This document shows positions 26,757 to 35,653 of a stretch of DNA of 64,000 nucleotides, one piece after another. The translations under genes and the position numbers were made by a program. A model generated the notes under the pieces. The model searched no databases, was not told where the DNA came from, and saw only the letters and a list, made by a program, of their open reading frames with translations. Positions within the stretch are counted from its first letter, which is position 1. The number at the start of each line of letters is the position of its first letter. Source of the DNA: a bacterium (GTDB lineage Bacteria > Cyanobacteriota > Vampirovibrionia > Gastranaerophilales > Gastranaerophilaceae); NCBI GenBank assembly GCA_017467605.1, contig JAFUSQ010000019.1, forward strand, positions 78,073 to 142,072, in the 5' to 3' direction.

Positions 26757-27947
26757 ATGAATACAAAATGTAAAATCAGCAATAAGACTACTAAGACCAA
26801 TAGGGGTAAATATAATGGCAATGAGCTAAATTGCAAAACCAATCACCCTCAGAATGACAGTTCATGTCATTACGAGTCCGAACGCAGTGAGGACGTAGTA
26901 ATCCCCTGCAAATCCAACAAGGTGTTGCAATTGCGAAACTTTTCGAGCGTGGAGCAAATCCAAGACAGTGAGTGCGCGGCAATCCAGAAAAATTCGTACA
27001 GAAACGACTGGATTACTTCGTCGGACTTACGTCCTCCTCGCAATGACAGGGGTAAATATTATTCCTCCCCAAGGGGAAGACTAGATGTGGTGCAACCAAC
27101 TTGTCATTCCGAACTCGTTTCGGAATCTATTTTAAAACAGACCCTGAAACAAGTTCAGGGTGACAAAATAACCCGTAAAGAACTTATTCACCTATTCACT
27201 TCAAAAAAGCTACCTTCACCAAGAATAATTCCCTCTGCTGCTAACTTTGGCAAGACTCCACGACTACTGCGCTCCGCGGGGTTTACTTTGGCAGAAGTCT
27301 TGATAACAATCGGCATAATCGGAGTAGTTGCAGCGTTAACTATTCCGGGATTGATTAATAACTATAAGGCTCACAGATTGCATACTCAGTTTTTAAAGTC
27401 TTATTCTACAATTCAACAAGCTTTTAAGCAAATGGAGGCTGATGATGTTTCGCTTGATCCTACAACATATCGCAATAGCTCTTTTTATAAAACTTTTATG
27501 AGCTACTTGAATGCTCCTTTTAATTGCCGTGACAACGAGACTTCAAAACAATATTTACCTTGTTATCCATTTAACAATACGGCAGAGGGATATAAAAATT
27601 TAACAAATACATCTGTTATTAAAAATACTTTGTTTGATGATGGGCAAATAGCCTTACAAGATGGAACATTACTTGCTTTTGAAAATCCAAGTAATTCAGG
27701 ATATATATTAGTTTTCACTGATTTAAACGGTTATAATAATTTACCAAACAAACTCGGATATAATTTATTTGCTTTTCAATTTTTAGATGGAGAATTGAAA
27801 ACTATGGGAGACAAAGGCACAAACTATACTGATTTGAGTATATATTGTGATAAGAATTCACAAGATAAGCTAAACGGCATAGCTTGTGCTTATAAAGCCA
27901 AAAATGACCCTGATTATTTTAAATCAGTTGTTAAAAACTTCAAATAA
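26757..27947 (+). CDS. Type IV prepilin-like protein, cassette D (175-residue repeat-bearing leader)
   Basis: 396 residues; SD TTGGAGGG precedes the ATG. The leader is the longest complete one here: repeats are read as CHYESERSEDVVIP, NDWITSSDLRPPRND and CHSELVSESILKQTLKQVQGD-type sequence (26860-27170). RSAG then precedes FTLAEVLITIGIIGVVAALTIP at residue 176. The mature part has the signature F-T-D-L-N-G-Y-N-N-L-P-N-K-L-G-Y-N-L-F. Presumed pseudopilin or minor pilin after prepilin peptidase cleavage. A terminator follows at once. Confidence 0.85.
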   Translation: MNTKCKISNKTTKTNRGKYNGNELNCKTNHPQNDSSCHYESERSEDVVIPCKSNKVLQLRNFSSVEQIQDSECAAIQKNSYRNDWITSSDLRPPRNDRGKYYSSPRGRLDVVQPTCHSELVSESILKQTLKQVQGDKITRKELIHLFTSKKLPSPRIIPSAANFGKTPRLLRSAGFTLAEVLITIGIIGVVAALTIPGLINNYKAHRLHTQFLKSYSTIQQAFKQMEADDVSLDPTTYRNSSFYKTFMSYLNAPFNCRDNETSKQYLPCYPFNNTAEGYKNLTNTSVIKNTLFDDGQIALQDGTLLAFENPSNSGYILVFTDLNGYNNLPNKLGYNLFAFQFLDGELKTMGDKGTNYTDLSIYCDKNSQDKLNGIACAYKAKNDPDYFKSVVKNFK

Positions 27948-27953
27948 AATAAA

Positions 27954-27977
27954 AAGCCTTGAAGAATTTCAAGGCTT
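27954..27977 (+). terminator. Terminator of prepilin-like gene D
   Basis: AAGCCTTG, loop AAGAATTT, CAAGGCTT. Confidence 0.7.
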
Positions 27978-28183
27978 ATAAAATGAATTGTAAAAAATAA
28001 ATCTTTAATTCGTAGCAAACACAAAAGCCAACTGTAAATTATTTAAGTCGTTCGCTATAAATTATATCTGCTCTCTTTCTCTTAAAATGTGTAAACTGAT
28101 TACAATTATTGTATTTGCTAAAACATTACATGCAAGAAATTCTTGATAATATTTATTATATATTAAGTAATTTTAAGCAATAG

Positions 28184-28345
28184 AGGGTGTAGAAAAATCA
28201 AAAAAATGACAAATTTTTGAGATTTTTCAAACCCGACCCAAGGTGTGTGAGAGTCAGGTCATATGCGGGATAGCACACAACCTGACTCGAAACCGTTGCC
28301 CGGAGTTTGCGAAGAAAAACAAAGTTTTTCCAATATCTATATCTA
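28184..28345 (+). other. Gene-free stretch with interleaved RNA stems (candidate ncRNA)
   Basis: The 430-bp stretch 27948-28379 has no gene. Within it, GGGTGTAGAAAAATC pairs with GATTTTTCAAACCC (28184-28233) around an inner TCAAAAA/TTTTTGA hairpin. Then TGTGTG (28244-28249) pairs with CACACA (28274-28279), and GAGTCAGGT (28251-28259) pairs with ACCTGACTC (28280-28288). These two stems interleave, so they are either a pseudoknot or alternative structures. GAAAAAC/GTTTTTC near 28314-28330 could end the transcript. Family unknown. Confidence 0.4.
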
Positions 28346-28379
28346 GTTGCACAAAAAATTTTTTATGCCATAATTAGTT

Positions 28380-29072
28380 ATGGAAATTAAGTGTAACAAT
28401 TACCCTATATATTCACTTACTTATTTACCCAAAGAGCGGTTGCAATTATATCCTGCGGCTTATGGTGCCAGAATGCCGAGAAGGGTAAAAGGCAAAATAA
28501 ATTTAACTGAGATAAGACCGGTTGCGAGCACAAATGCGACCGGTCTTAATGCATTTACAAGAGGACTTATTAGTGTATATAACAGTATCTCATCATATGC
28601 AGTAAATTATAAGAAAAATATTAAACATACATACGAACATAAAATTATATTTTCTTTAATCGAAAAACAACTTTACGGACACAATAGTATTGATAGTTTG
28701 ACTCATGATGCAGATAAAATGATTTTATACATGCTAGGTTTTCCCAGAAGTTTTGTCTCAAAATTCCACAGAAAACATTCTGCACATCATATCGAAAGCG
28801 GAAAAACACCAAATCTTAGAAGTATGTTTGTAGATAATATCGCATCATCTCCTGAGTTTAAACCTGATAAAAAATTATCTTTAAGAGCATATTACAATTC
28901 TTCTGAAGAATTACAAAATCTTGAAGGATTTGCCGAACTTTTAAAAAAATATAACTTTGGAGAAAATTTGGACTTTGCACAAATCAAACGTCTTAAAGAA
29001 ATGAAATTTAACGGCACAAAAGGTGTTGCCAGAATAATGATGAAAGCCTTAACGCTGTTTTTAATTCATTAG
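28380..29072 (+). CDS. Unrecognised 230-residue protein, probably leaderless
   Basis: TTGCAC (28347-28352), 16 nt and CATAAT (28369-28374) lie just before ATG 28380, leaving 5 nt, so translation probably starts at the mRNA end. The product is basic, with no signal peptide and no clear domain. Features seen: N-terminal polar stretch, YNSISSYAVNYKKN, an H-R-K-H-S-A-H-H segment near residue 138, and helical C-terminus. The polar N-terminal style resembles the 1004-residue protein in this window, but similarity is weak. Confidence 0.65.
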   Translation: MEIKCNNYPIYSLTYLPKERLQLYPAAYGARMPRRVKGKINLTEIRPVASTNATGLNAFTRGLISVYNSISSYAVNYKKNIKHTYEHKIIFSLIEKQLYGHNSIDSLTHDADKMILYMLGFPRSFVSKFHRKHSAHHIESGKTPNLRSMFVDNIASSPEFKPDKKLSLRAYYNSSEELQNLEGFAELLKKYNFGENLDFAQIKRLKEMKFNGTKGVARIMMKALTLFLIH

Positions 29073-29086
29073 AATTTAATTATAAT

Positions 29087-29126
29087 AAAATGGCGGATTG
29101 AAAAATATTTTTCAATCCGCCATTTT
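29087..29126. terminator. Bidirectional terminator
   Basis: A perfect 40-nt palindrome made of AAAATGGCGGATTGAAAAAT and its complement, between convergent genes. Confidence 0.9.
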
Positions 29127-29143
29127 ATTATTACATTTTAAAA

Positions 29144-30868
29144 TTAGTCAACATACAATGGAGCTAACTTTGCTGATTGTTGAGGAATAACACCTTCCTC
29201 AATCGACATATAAACACGATAATCAATTTCTGCAAAACAATTATCAATGCTTTCAATTTTCTTTAATTCTTCATCATTAATATTACCGTTTTCAATCATA
29301 TCAGCAATAAATTCAAATCTATCAACGTGTTCTCTAAATCTGTCTGTTGCATAATCTTTAGCCTGCCATGTTGTAATCAAGAACGGCCAATCAGAACTTT
29401 GCAACAGTAAATTTTCTCTAGCTAATTGATTTAATGCTCTATGTAATAATTTATCTTCAGGAATTGTCTGATATTTATCAGCAATTCTTGTTATACGTTT
29501 TTCGCAAGAATGAATAATAGGCCACATCCATTCTGTTAAGTGGTTGTTCCATACGTAGAAATGACCGCCTTGTCCCCAAGAAGATTCAGGAATTTGAATA
29601 GCTTCAACAGGAGGGTGAGCATGCAAGTATTCACCTGCTGTCATTCTTTCAACTTGCGGTAAATATTGATTAAATTTTCTGATAACCTGTTTAATAAATT
29701 CAATTCCTTCAAACCACCAGTGTCCAAATAATTCCGTATCAAAAGATACCATTACAAGACCTTCTTTACCGTTATGAGAGTTTTTGTAATCATTCATCAA
29801 ATGATAAAGCATAGTTGTGTAGTGATCGGAATTTTCATTAATTTTATTTAAAGCAATAACCGGATCATAAAGCATTTTGTCACCTAAATCAGTTTTAGGA
29901 GATGTAATTCTCCAGTAATTCATGCCGGATTTGTCATCTTTTTTGTGAAATTCTCTAAAACACCCGTCACCAGGATACCCGTCAGCAGCAGACCAAACCT
30001 GATAACCGGCTCTGTCGTTTCTTCCCATAACTGCAACTTGTGCATCAGGCAGCCAGTATGCAGAGTATGTATCGTAACCTGTTGCAGGTCTTTCAGGAAG
30101 CGGAATATATTCAATATTACCGTAAACACCGATTACACGCCTGTTACCTATAGAATTACCACCTTCAATAACATGAGATTCTGTAAAGAAATATTCTATA
30201 TCATTATTTTGTAAAGTAACCTCAATTGCAGGTCTCCAATGCTTTTTACCGTCTTTTCCAACATATTCATAACCTTGACGATAAGCACATTCTGGAAGCC
30301 AGCAGCCTTTTGCTTTTTTCCCAAAAAATCTTTTTGTTGTATCAGAACCCACCTTAAATTGAGCATTCAAATTGTTATCAGTTGCCAACAATGGAGAAAA
30401 ACCGTGTGTAGCACCTGATGTTGTTATTTCAATACAACCTAAATCTTGATATTTTTTGAATGCACCAATTAAATCCATGCCATATTTATCGACAAAAGAT
30501 GTTTTTATATTATTAAACCAATCAAAATAATATTTAGCCAAATATTTCAGATGTTGAGAATGAGGAACTTTTTCATCAGGGTATCTTTCCAAATCTTCAG
30601 ATACACTTTTAATTCTTGAATCCAAATATTCTACAAAACCGTATTTCAAATGTTCATCAGCAAGTTGTTCTGCTAAAATTGGAGTAATACCAACAGTTAA
30701 TTTTGCTTTAATACCTTCATCATACAATTCTGCAATTGCGTTAAGTAGCGGAACATATGTTTCTGCCATACATTCATAAAGATTTTCTTCACCAAACGGC
30801 CACATTCCTGCTTTTCTATAATAAGGAAGGTGCGAGTGTAACATAAAAACGAATTGACCTACTGCCAT
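29144..30868 (-). CDS. GH57 1,4-alpha-glucan branching enzyme-like protein
   Basis: About 574 residues from ATG 30868, which has TTGGAGG upstream. N-terminal F-M-L-H-S-H-L-P-Y-Y is GH57 region 1; the nucleophile is Glu in GCWLPECAY (about residue 193) and the acid/base Asp is in SFDTELFGHWWFEG (about 375). A helical C-terminal part has WGQGGHFYVWNN and QSSDWPFLITT, as in GH57 branching enzymes of the DUF1957 type. Would introduce alpha-1,6 branches in glycogen. No other glycogen gene is adjacent. Confidence 0.9.
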   Translation of the reverse strand: MAVGQFVFMLHSHLPYYRKAGMWPFGEENLYECMAETYVPLLNAIAELYDEGIKAKLTVGITPILAEQLADEHLKYGFVEYLDSRIKSVSEDLERYPDEKVPHSQHLKYLAKYYFDWFNNIKTSFVDKYGMDLIGAFKKYQDLGCIEITTSGATHGFSPLLATDNNLNAQFKVGSDTTKRFFGKKAKGCWLPECAYRQGYEYVGKDGKKHWRPAIEVTLQNNDIEYFFTESHVIEGGNSIGNRRVIGVYGNIEYIPLPERPATGYDTYSAYWLPDAQVAVMGRNDRAGYQVWSAADGYPGDGCFREFHKKDDKSGMNYWRITSPKTDLGDKMLYDPVIALNKINENSDHYTTMLYHLMNDYKNSHNGKEGLVMVSFDTELFGHWWFEGIEFIKQVIRKFNQYLPQVERMTAGEYLHAHPPVEAIQIPESSWGQGGHFYVWNNHLTEWMWPIIHSCEKRITRIADKYQTIPEDKLLHRALNQLARENLLLQSSDWPFLITTWQAKDYATDRFREHVDRFEFIADMIENGNINDEELKKIESIDNCFAEIDYRVYMSIEEGVIPQQSAKLAPLYVD

Positions 30869-31074
30869 TATTGCCTCCAATCTACTGAACTATATTAAAT
30901 ATAATTCATTTATGTACAAATTATATATAGCACAAAAGGATAAAAAATATAATACTATTTAACTAATTCCGTTGAATAATTTTACAAATATTAACCTTTA
31001 AAATTCCATCAAATGGAGTATGTCAAAACACCCGTTGAGTTATATACTGACAGTGTATATGGGAGTGAGGGAAA

Positions 31075-31425
31075 ATGTTAGCACAAACCGTAAGAAGTAA
31101 TTTGAAAGATATAAATAATTTAAAAATGCGAACAAAAGCAACAAAGTTCAGCAAGTTATTTTCGACTGCTCCTACAGTAAAAAATAATGAACCGGAAATT
31201 CGTCAGTTTTTAGCAAAAGACGGATTGATTGAAATCAAAGAAGATGATGCTATGTTTGATGAAATTATAGAATCTGAAACGGTCAAAGATGATGAAATTT
31301 CAGAATATATAGTAGAAAATCCGGACGAAGTAATTGTTGAATTCCCAATAATTTCATCTGTTGAACCTGAAGAAAAATTACCGTTTTTTAAATCAATAAG
31401 TTATAAATTAGCAAATGCATCATAA
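31075..31425 (+). CDS. Small acidic protein, unrecognised
   Basis: 116 residues: basic N-terminal third, acidic C-terminal part (DDAMFDEIIESETVKDDEISEYI). SD GAGTGAGGG precedes ATG. The spacer upstream holds ACTGACAGT inside a TATA-rich palindrome at about 31041-31060, possibly an operator. An intrinsic terminator (31447-31478) follows. Function not inferable. Confidence 0.65.
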   Translation: MLAQTVRSNLKDINNLKMRTKATKFSKLFSTAPTVKNNEPEIRQFLAKDGLIEIKEDDAMFDEIIESETVKDDEISEYIVENPDEVIVEFPIISSVEPEEKLPFFKSISYKLANAS

Positions 31426-31446
31426 AATAAAGAAGAATATATAAAC

Positions 31447-31478
31447 AAAAGAGGACTTGAAAAGAGTTCTCTTTTTTG
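31447..31478 (+). terminator. Terminator
   Basis: AAAAGAGGACT pairs with AGTTCTCTTTT (one G-T pair), followed by T-run. Confidence 0.7.
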
Positions 31479-31508
31479 TTATTGCTAAATTAAAAAGGAG
31501 AATAAAAG

Positions 31509-31721
31509 ATGTTTCAAGTATATACATCAAGTGACAAATCAGAATTATCAAAAAACTTGGTAGGGGAATTTAAGGATTGGGACGAAGCAATGGATTGTGC
31601 GGAGCAATCAATAGAAGGTAAAAAAGGTTTAAGATATATAGTTGAAGAAACAAACGGCACTGTAAACAGTTACGGAGAATTGATAGCATCGGTAGTTGCA
31701 GAAAGCGATTTTAATGAGTAA
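31509..31721 (+). CDS. 70-residue acidic protein, unrecognised
   Basis: Good SD (AAAAAGGAG) 8 nt before ATG. The sequence (MFQVYTSSDKSELS, DWDEAMDCAEQSIEGKKGLRYIVEE) suggests a small alpha/beta protein. It sits between a terminator and tRNA-Asp. Function unknown. Confidence 0.7.
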   Translation: MFQVYTSSDKSELSKNLVGEFKDWDEAMDCAEQSIEGKKGLRYIVEETNGTVNSYGELIASVVAESDFNE

Positions 31722-31792
31722 AAAAAATAAATAAAAAAAGCTCTTGCAATTTTTTTTTCAGCAAATATACTAAGGAAGTAACCAAAATAAAT

Positions 31793-31870
31793 GGGAGCGT
31801 AGCTCAGTTTGGTTAGAGCGCATGCCTGTCACGCATGAGGTCGCGAGTTCGAGCCTCGTCGTTCCCGCCA
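31793..31870 (+). tRNA. tRNA-Asp (anticodon GTC)
   Basis: Acceptor GGGAGCG/CGTTCCC, anticodon arm CATGC-CTGTCAC-GCATG, T-arm GCGAG-TTCGAGC-CTCGT, discriminator G and encoded CCA. Its 3' end is echoed by two degenerate copies downstream (34441-34566 and 35358-35482). Confidence 0.95.
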
Positions 31871-31878
31871 TTTACTTA

Positions 31879-31904
31879 AAATCCCGCTATAACGGGATTT
31901 TTTC
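31879..31904 (+). terminator. Terminator of tRNA-Asp
   Basis: AAATCCCG, loop, CGGGATTT, T6. The following 175 bp to 32079 hold no gene or clear signal. Confidence 0.85.
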
Positions 31905-32079
31905 ATTTTATCAGTTCCCCTTATATAGATTGTGTTTCGGCTAATTTTGTTAATATTATTGAATTTTAATTGGTTCAAACATCGTTTGTCCTATTGTTAT
32001 TTTATCTTGTTTATATAACAGAAGAAAAACTATAAGAAAATAAGTCTTAATTAGATGATTACACAATAACAAATAATAG

Positions 32080-32259
32080 TTAAATTTTTAAATTCTTTAT
32101 TGTATTTTGGATTTTTACACAAAAATCTTCTATTTGTTTTCTGCTTTCTTCATCAAGTGAGCTTGAAATCCTGATTAAATCTTCTTCTGAACACTTTTTA
32201 GAAAGTTCATTTATTGCTCCCACCTCATTTAATATTATTAAAAAATCGTGTATATCCAT
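32080..32259 (-). CDS. 59-residue small protein after the efflux pump gene
   Basis: MDIHDFLIILNEVGAINELSKK... ends IQNTIKNLKI. ATG 32259 has AGGAG 6 nt upstream, inside the end of the transporter gene, so it is probably the last cistron of that operon. Predicted all-helical and soluble. No family recognised; it could modulate the pump or be independent. Confidence 0.6.
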   Translation of the reverse strand: MDIHDFLIILNEVGAINELSKKCSEEDLIRISSSLDEESRKQIEDFCVKIQNTIKNLKI

Positions 32260-32268
32260 ATTATTCTC

Positions 32269-33819
32269 CTAATCTGTTTTTCTTAATATTAACGAAAGTG
32301 GAATAATCATTATTATTGTTAAAGCATACACTTTATATGAACTCATAAAAGCACATAAATTTACCTGTTGCATTAGTTGTTTATATATCACCCCATAAGC
32401 ATATTGTGCTGCTGTTATACTGTCTTGTCCCATTTGCATAAATTGAGCAGTTAGGACATTAATTCTTTCCGCAAAGTTATTATTCAAAACTGTCAAATGG
32501 TCTATAAGGTATGACTGGTGTATTTGTCCATACCTTGATACTAAAACACCGACAGATGAAGTTCCGATAGCACATCCCACATTTTTAATAAGGTTTTGTA
32601 AACTGGAAGCATTTGTCATAGATTCTTTTGGTATGGTTGAAAATATGACTGTGGTTGCAGTTACAATTACAACAGTCATTCCGACACCTAAAAGAATATT
32701 AGGTATGACTATATTTGCATAGGATATGTTTAAATTAAGGCTTGAAAACATATAGCACCCGACGGCAACAATCAATAGTCCCATTATAATTTGGTGCCTT
32801 GCATCAAGTACCTTACTTAATATTGCAGAGAGTGCAGCACCCGATAAACTGCCTATACCCATAGGGCCTGCCGCCAATCCGCTTAAAAATGCTGTATATC
32901 CCATAAGTGCTTGCAAAAATTGAGGCAAAATCGCTATTGTTCCGTAGCATATAGCAAAAGTTATTGTTAATATTGTCGTTCCAAATGTATAATTCCAGTT
33001 TTTTAAGACTCTCAAATTCAATAACGGTTCTTTTGTATGAAGTTCCCAATATACAAATCCTATAAAGGCTATCAAACTACATAATCCTAATTTACAAATG
33101 TAAGCCGAATCAAACCAACCGTTTTTTTGACCGTTATCTACCATAATTTGAAAAGTTGAAATCCACATTATTAGAAAAGTAAATCCAACGTAGTCCATTT
33201 TATGCCAGCCAACTATTTTTAAATATGGTGGATTTTCAACATACAGTCCAACCATAATAAATGCGGCTATACAAAGAGGAACACTTATGAAAAATACATA
33301 ATTCCAACAATATTCAGTCGTCAGATATCCCCCCAATATCGGACCGATTATAGGTGCGATTGTTACACCGAGCGAAAAAATTGCCATTGCTTTTGATTGC
33401 TCACTTTTTGGATAACTTTCAAGTAAAATTGCTTGTGATAACGGTATTAGACATCCTCCACCTAAGCCTTGCAGAATACGCCCAAATATCATTACTTCAA
33501 AGTTAGGAGCACATCCGCATATTATTGCGGCAATACCAAAAGTAGCAAGACAACCCATAAAAAACTGCTTCCTGCCAAATACTCTGCAACACCAGTCCGT
33601 AGCAGGTAAAAGTACACTGCATGCGATTAAAAACATGGTTACAATCCAAAGACTTTCATCATCGGATATTGAAAAACTTCCCGCAATGGTTTTTAAAGCA
33701 ACATTGGCAATAGATGTGTTCAAAACATCAACAAATGTTGCAAGCATGACTGCAATTGTAATTAGTGCCAAATTTGCTTTTGGTCTCCATTCTGTGTTTT
33801 CTGTAATTCCTTCTGCCAT
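32269..33819 (-). CDS. DHA2-family (EmrB/QacA type) drug efflux MFS transporter
   Basis: 516 residues, about 14 membrane helices. MFS motif A-like loop DWCCRVFGRKQFF after helix 2, RILQGLGGG in helix 4 and the antiporter motif C GPILGG (ITIAPIIGPILGGYL) in helix 5; the helix-1 motif TFVDVLNTSIANVAL marks the 14-TM DHA2 group. Exports drugs or toxic lipids by H+ antiport. Divergent from a MarR gene 93 nt away. No EmrA adaptor is nearby, although EmrB relatives often need one. Confidence 0.92.
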   Translation of the reverse strand: MAEGITENTEWRPKANLALITIAVMLATFVDVLNTSIANVALKTIAGSFSISDDESLWIVTMFLIACSVLLPATDWCCRVFGRKQFFMGCLATFGIAAIICGCAPNFEVMIFGRILQGLGGGCLIPLSQAILLESYPKSEQSKAMAIFSLGVTIAPIIGPILGGYLTTEYCWNYVFFISVPLCIAAFIMVGLYVENPPYLKIVGWHKMDYVGFTFLIMWISTFQIMVDNGQKNGWFDSAYICKLGLCSLIAFIGFVYWELHTKEPLLNLRVLKNWNYTFGTTILTITFAICYGTIAILPQFLQALMGYTAFLSGLAAGPMGIGSLSGAALSAILSKVLDARHQIIMGLLIVAVGCYMFSSLNLNISYANIVIPNILLGVGMTVVIVTATTVIFSTIPKESMTNASSLQNLIKNVGCAIGTSSVGVLVSRYGQIHQSYLIDHLTVLNNNFAERINVLTAQFMQMGQDSITAAQYAYGVIYKQLMQQVNLCAFMSSYKVYALTIIMIIPLSLILRKTD

Positions 33820-33912
33820 TTTATTTCCTCTTGTATGGTAATTACAATATATGATAAATACATAATATTGTAAAGATGTTTATTTATGTTAAAATTTTGG
33901 ATGAGGAATAAC

Positions 33913-34362
33913 ATGACAAAACAAGGACTATTTTATAAACTTATTGTATCGGCAAGAATTTCCCAGGTATGCGCTATCCGATTTTTTAACGAAAATAAAA
34001 AAGCAGATATTACTTTTAATCAGTATGAAATATTATCAGCATTAAAAAATGGTAATTATTATCAAAGAGATTTGGCGAAGTACTTATTTAAAGGAACTTC
34101 TAATTTAAGCAAAGATATTAAAGTATTAGAAAATAAAGGGCTGCTTAAACGAATAATGAAAACCAATAATAATAGAATGGTTAAAACTCTGCATTTGACA
34201 CAAAAAGGTAAAAATTTAATAGATAAAAATGAAGATTTAATAGAAAATTATATAGACGATATTTTAAAAATTTATAATATTCAAGAATATAAACAATTTG
34301 AACAATATTTAGATATGCTTAAAGATAAATTAACAGAATCTGTTGGTATGATTTTGGAATAG
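33913..34362 (+). CDS. MarR-family transcriptional regulator
   Basis: 149 residues from ATG 33913, which has GAGGA 6 nt upstream. Winged HTH typical of MarR: ITFNQYEILSAL, the recognition helix region GTSNLSKDIKVLENKGLL and the wing with NNRMVKTLHLTQKG, then a C-terminal dimerisation helix. Divergent from the DHA2 pump gene, the common repressor-pump arrangement; it likely represses the pump and responds to its substrates. Confidence 0.9.
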   Translation: MTKQGLFYKLIVSARISQVCAIRFFNENKKADITFNQYEILSALKNGNYYQRDLAKYLFKGTSNLSKDIKVLENKGLLKRIMKTNNNRMVKTLHLTQKGKNLIDKNEDLIENYIDDILKIYNIQEYKQFEQYLDMLKDKLTESVGMILE

Positions 34363-34440
34363 AGGCTAAAGAGGATTTTCATGCTTGTTCTTTAAAACCT
34401 TGCAATTTATAGAAGGAATTTAAAGTGTATAGATAATTTT

Positions 34441-34566
34441 TAATATTTATGCTACCATATCAAGTGAAGATATGAGATAACATATCTTTCGGGTAGTAGG
34501 GGCATTTATATGCTTGCAATAATTTTGAACCAAGAGTTCGAACCTTGCAACGTCAACCCCGCCATT
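34441..34566 (+). repeat. tRNA-Asp-like repeat, copy 1 (upstream of fic)
   Basis: 126 nt starting TAATATTTATGCT and ending in GAGTTCGAACC...CCCGCCATT. It aligns over its whole length with the copy after fic (ATCAAGTGAA, GAGATAACA, ATCTTTCGGGT shared). The end resembles the T-arm and acceptor of tRNA-Asp with an insertion. AGATATG/CATATCT forms a hairpin inside. A tRNA-style terminator (34573-34591) follows. Confidence 0.7.
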
Positions 34567-34572
34567 ATAAAC

Positions 34573-34593
34573 AAGCCCGCTAGTCGGGCTTAT
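34573..34593 (+). terminator. Terminator before fic
   Basis: AAGCCCG, loop CTAGT, CGGGCTT, then TATTTATT. Confidence 0.7.
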
Positions 34594-34607
34594 TTATTAG
34601 GAGAAAA

Positions 34608-35360
34608 ATGTATAATAATCGTTTCGAAGATAATGATGAATACAAAGCTAAAATAGATGCATATAGACCTTTGGATGAGAATATTTTAAAGCAGATTAAA
34701 GCTTATTTTAAAATCAGCTTTACTTATACTTCAAACGCAATAGAAGGAAATTCACTAAGTCTAAATGAAACAAAAATTATTATTGAAGATGGTATAACTA
34801 TTGGAGGGAAACCTGTAAAAGACCATTTAGAAGTTATAGGAAATTCTAATGCCTATGATTTACTTTTTAATATTGCAAATCAAAATATACCAATAACTGA
34901 AGATACTATATTAAAACTTCATAAAATACTATATTCAAATATAGACGAAACAAATAGCGGCAAATACAGGAATTGTAATGTTTTAATAACTGGTAGTGAA
35001 TATGAATTACCAAAATATAATGTTGTTCCAAAATTAATGAAAGAATTTTGTTCAAATATTGAATTAAACAAAGAAAAAATGCATTCTGTCGAGTTTGCAG
35101 CATGGTTACATGAAAGACTTGTAAGTATCCATCCGTTTATAGACGGCAATGGCCGCACTGCCCGTTTATTAATGAATTTGGCATTACTACAATCAGGATA
35201 TAATATTACAACAATATCTCCTGTGGTAAGAAATGATTATATAGCCGGTTTGCAAGATGCTCAATTAAAAAATAATATTGTTCCATTCACAAACTTTATT
35301 TCTGAAATGGTATTAGAATCTCAAAAAGAATATTTAAGAATTATAGAAAGATTGAAATAA
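34608..35360 (+). CDS. Fic-domain protein (AMPylator type, class II with inhibitory helix)
   Basis: 250 residues. Catalytic motif HPFIDGNGRTAR at ~175-186, complete, with the His base. An N-terminal inhibitory helix S-N-A-I-E-G-N (about residues 44-50) carries the Glu that blocks ATP binding in class II Fic proteins; N-terminal Fic_N-like region precedes. Transfers AMP from ATP to hydroxyl side chains of target proteins. The gene is bracketed by two tRNA-Asp-like repeats, the second starting at its stop codon, which suggests acquired cargo. SD AGGAGA is upstream. Confidence 0.92.
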   Translation: MYNNRFEDNDEYKAKIDAYRPLDENILKQIKAYFKISFTYTSNAIEGNSLSLNETKIIIEDGITIGGKPVKDHLEVIGNSNAYDLLFNIANQNIPITEDTILKLHKILYSNIDETNSGKYRNCNVLITGSEYELPKYNVVPKLMKEFCSNIELNKEKMHSVEFAAWLHERLVSIHPFIDGNGRTARLLMNLALLQSGYNITTISPVVRNDYIAGLQDAQLKNNIVPFTNFISEMVLESQKEYLRIIERLK

Positions 35361-35482
35361 TATTTATGCTGACACATCAAGTGAAACCATGAGATAACAA
35401 TCTTTCGGGTTACAGGGGCATTGTTTATATGTTCGTAATATCTCTTGTATAGTTCGAACCTGTGAGCGTTGTTCCCGCCATT
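35358..35482 (+). repeat. tRNA-Asp-like repeat, copy 2 (downstream of fic)
   Basis: 125 nt beginning with the fic stop codon in TAATATTTATGCT, matching copy 1 in order and length. Its 3' end, TATAG-TTCGAAC-CTGTG followed by CGTTGTTCCCGCCA, is closer to tRNA-Asp (CGTTCCCGCCA) with a 3-nt insertion. A terminator (AAGAGGGT/ACACTCTT, 35485-35510) follows. The remaining spacer to 35653 has no gene, but repeated TTGCAG near 35553-35570. Confidence 0.7.
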
Positions 35483-35653
35483 TTAAGAGGGTTCCAAGAC
35501 ACTCTTTTTTAGTGCATAAATATGTATGTGTTATCGTAATTTGTATGTAATTGCAGAGAATGTTGCAGCAAGTTTAAAGTTTTAGCAAAAATGGAGTAAA
35601 CACCAATCTAGTATAATAAGAATGAGAGTGCACTAAATAAGAAAGAGGTAAAA

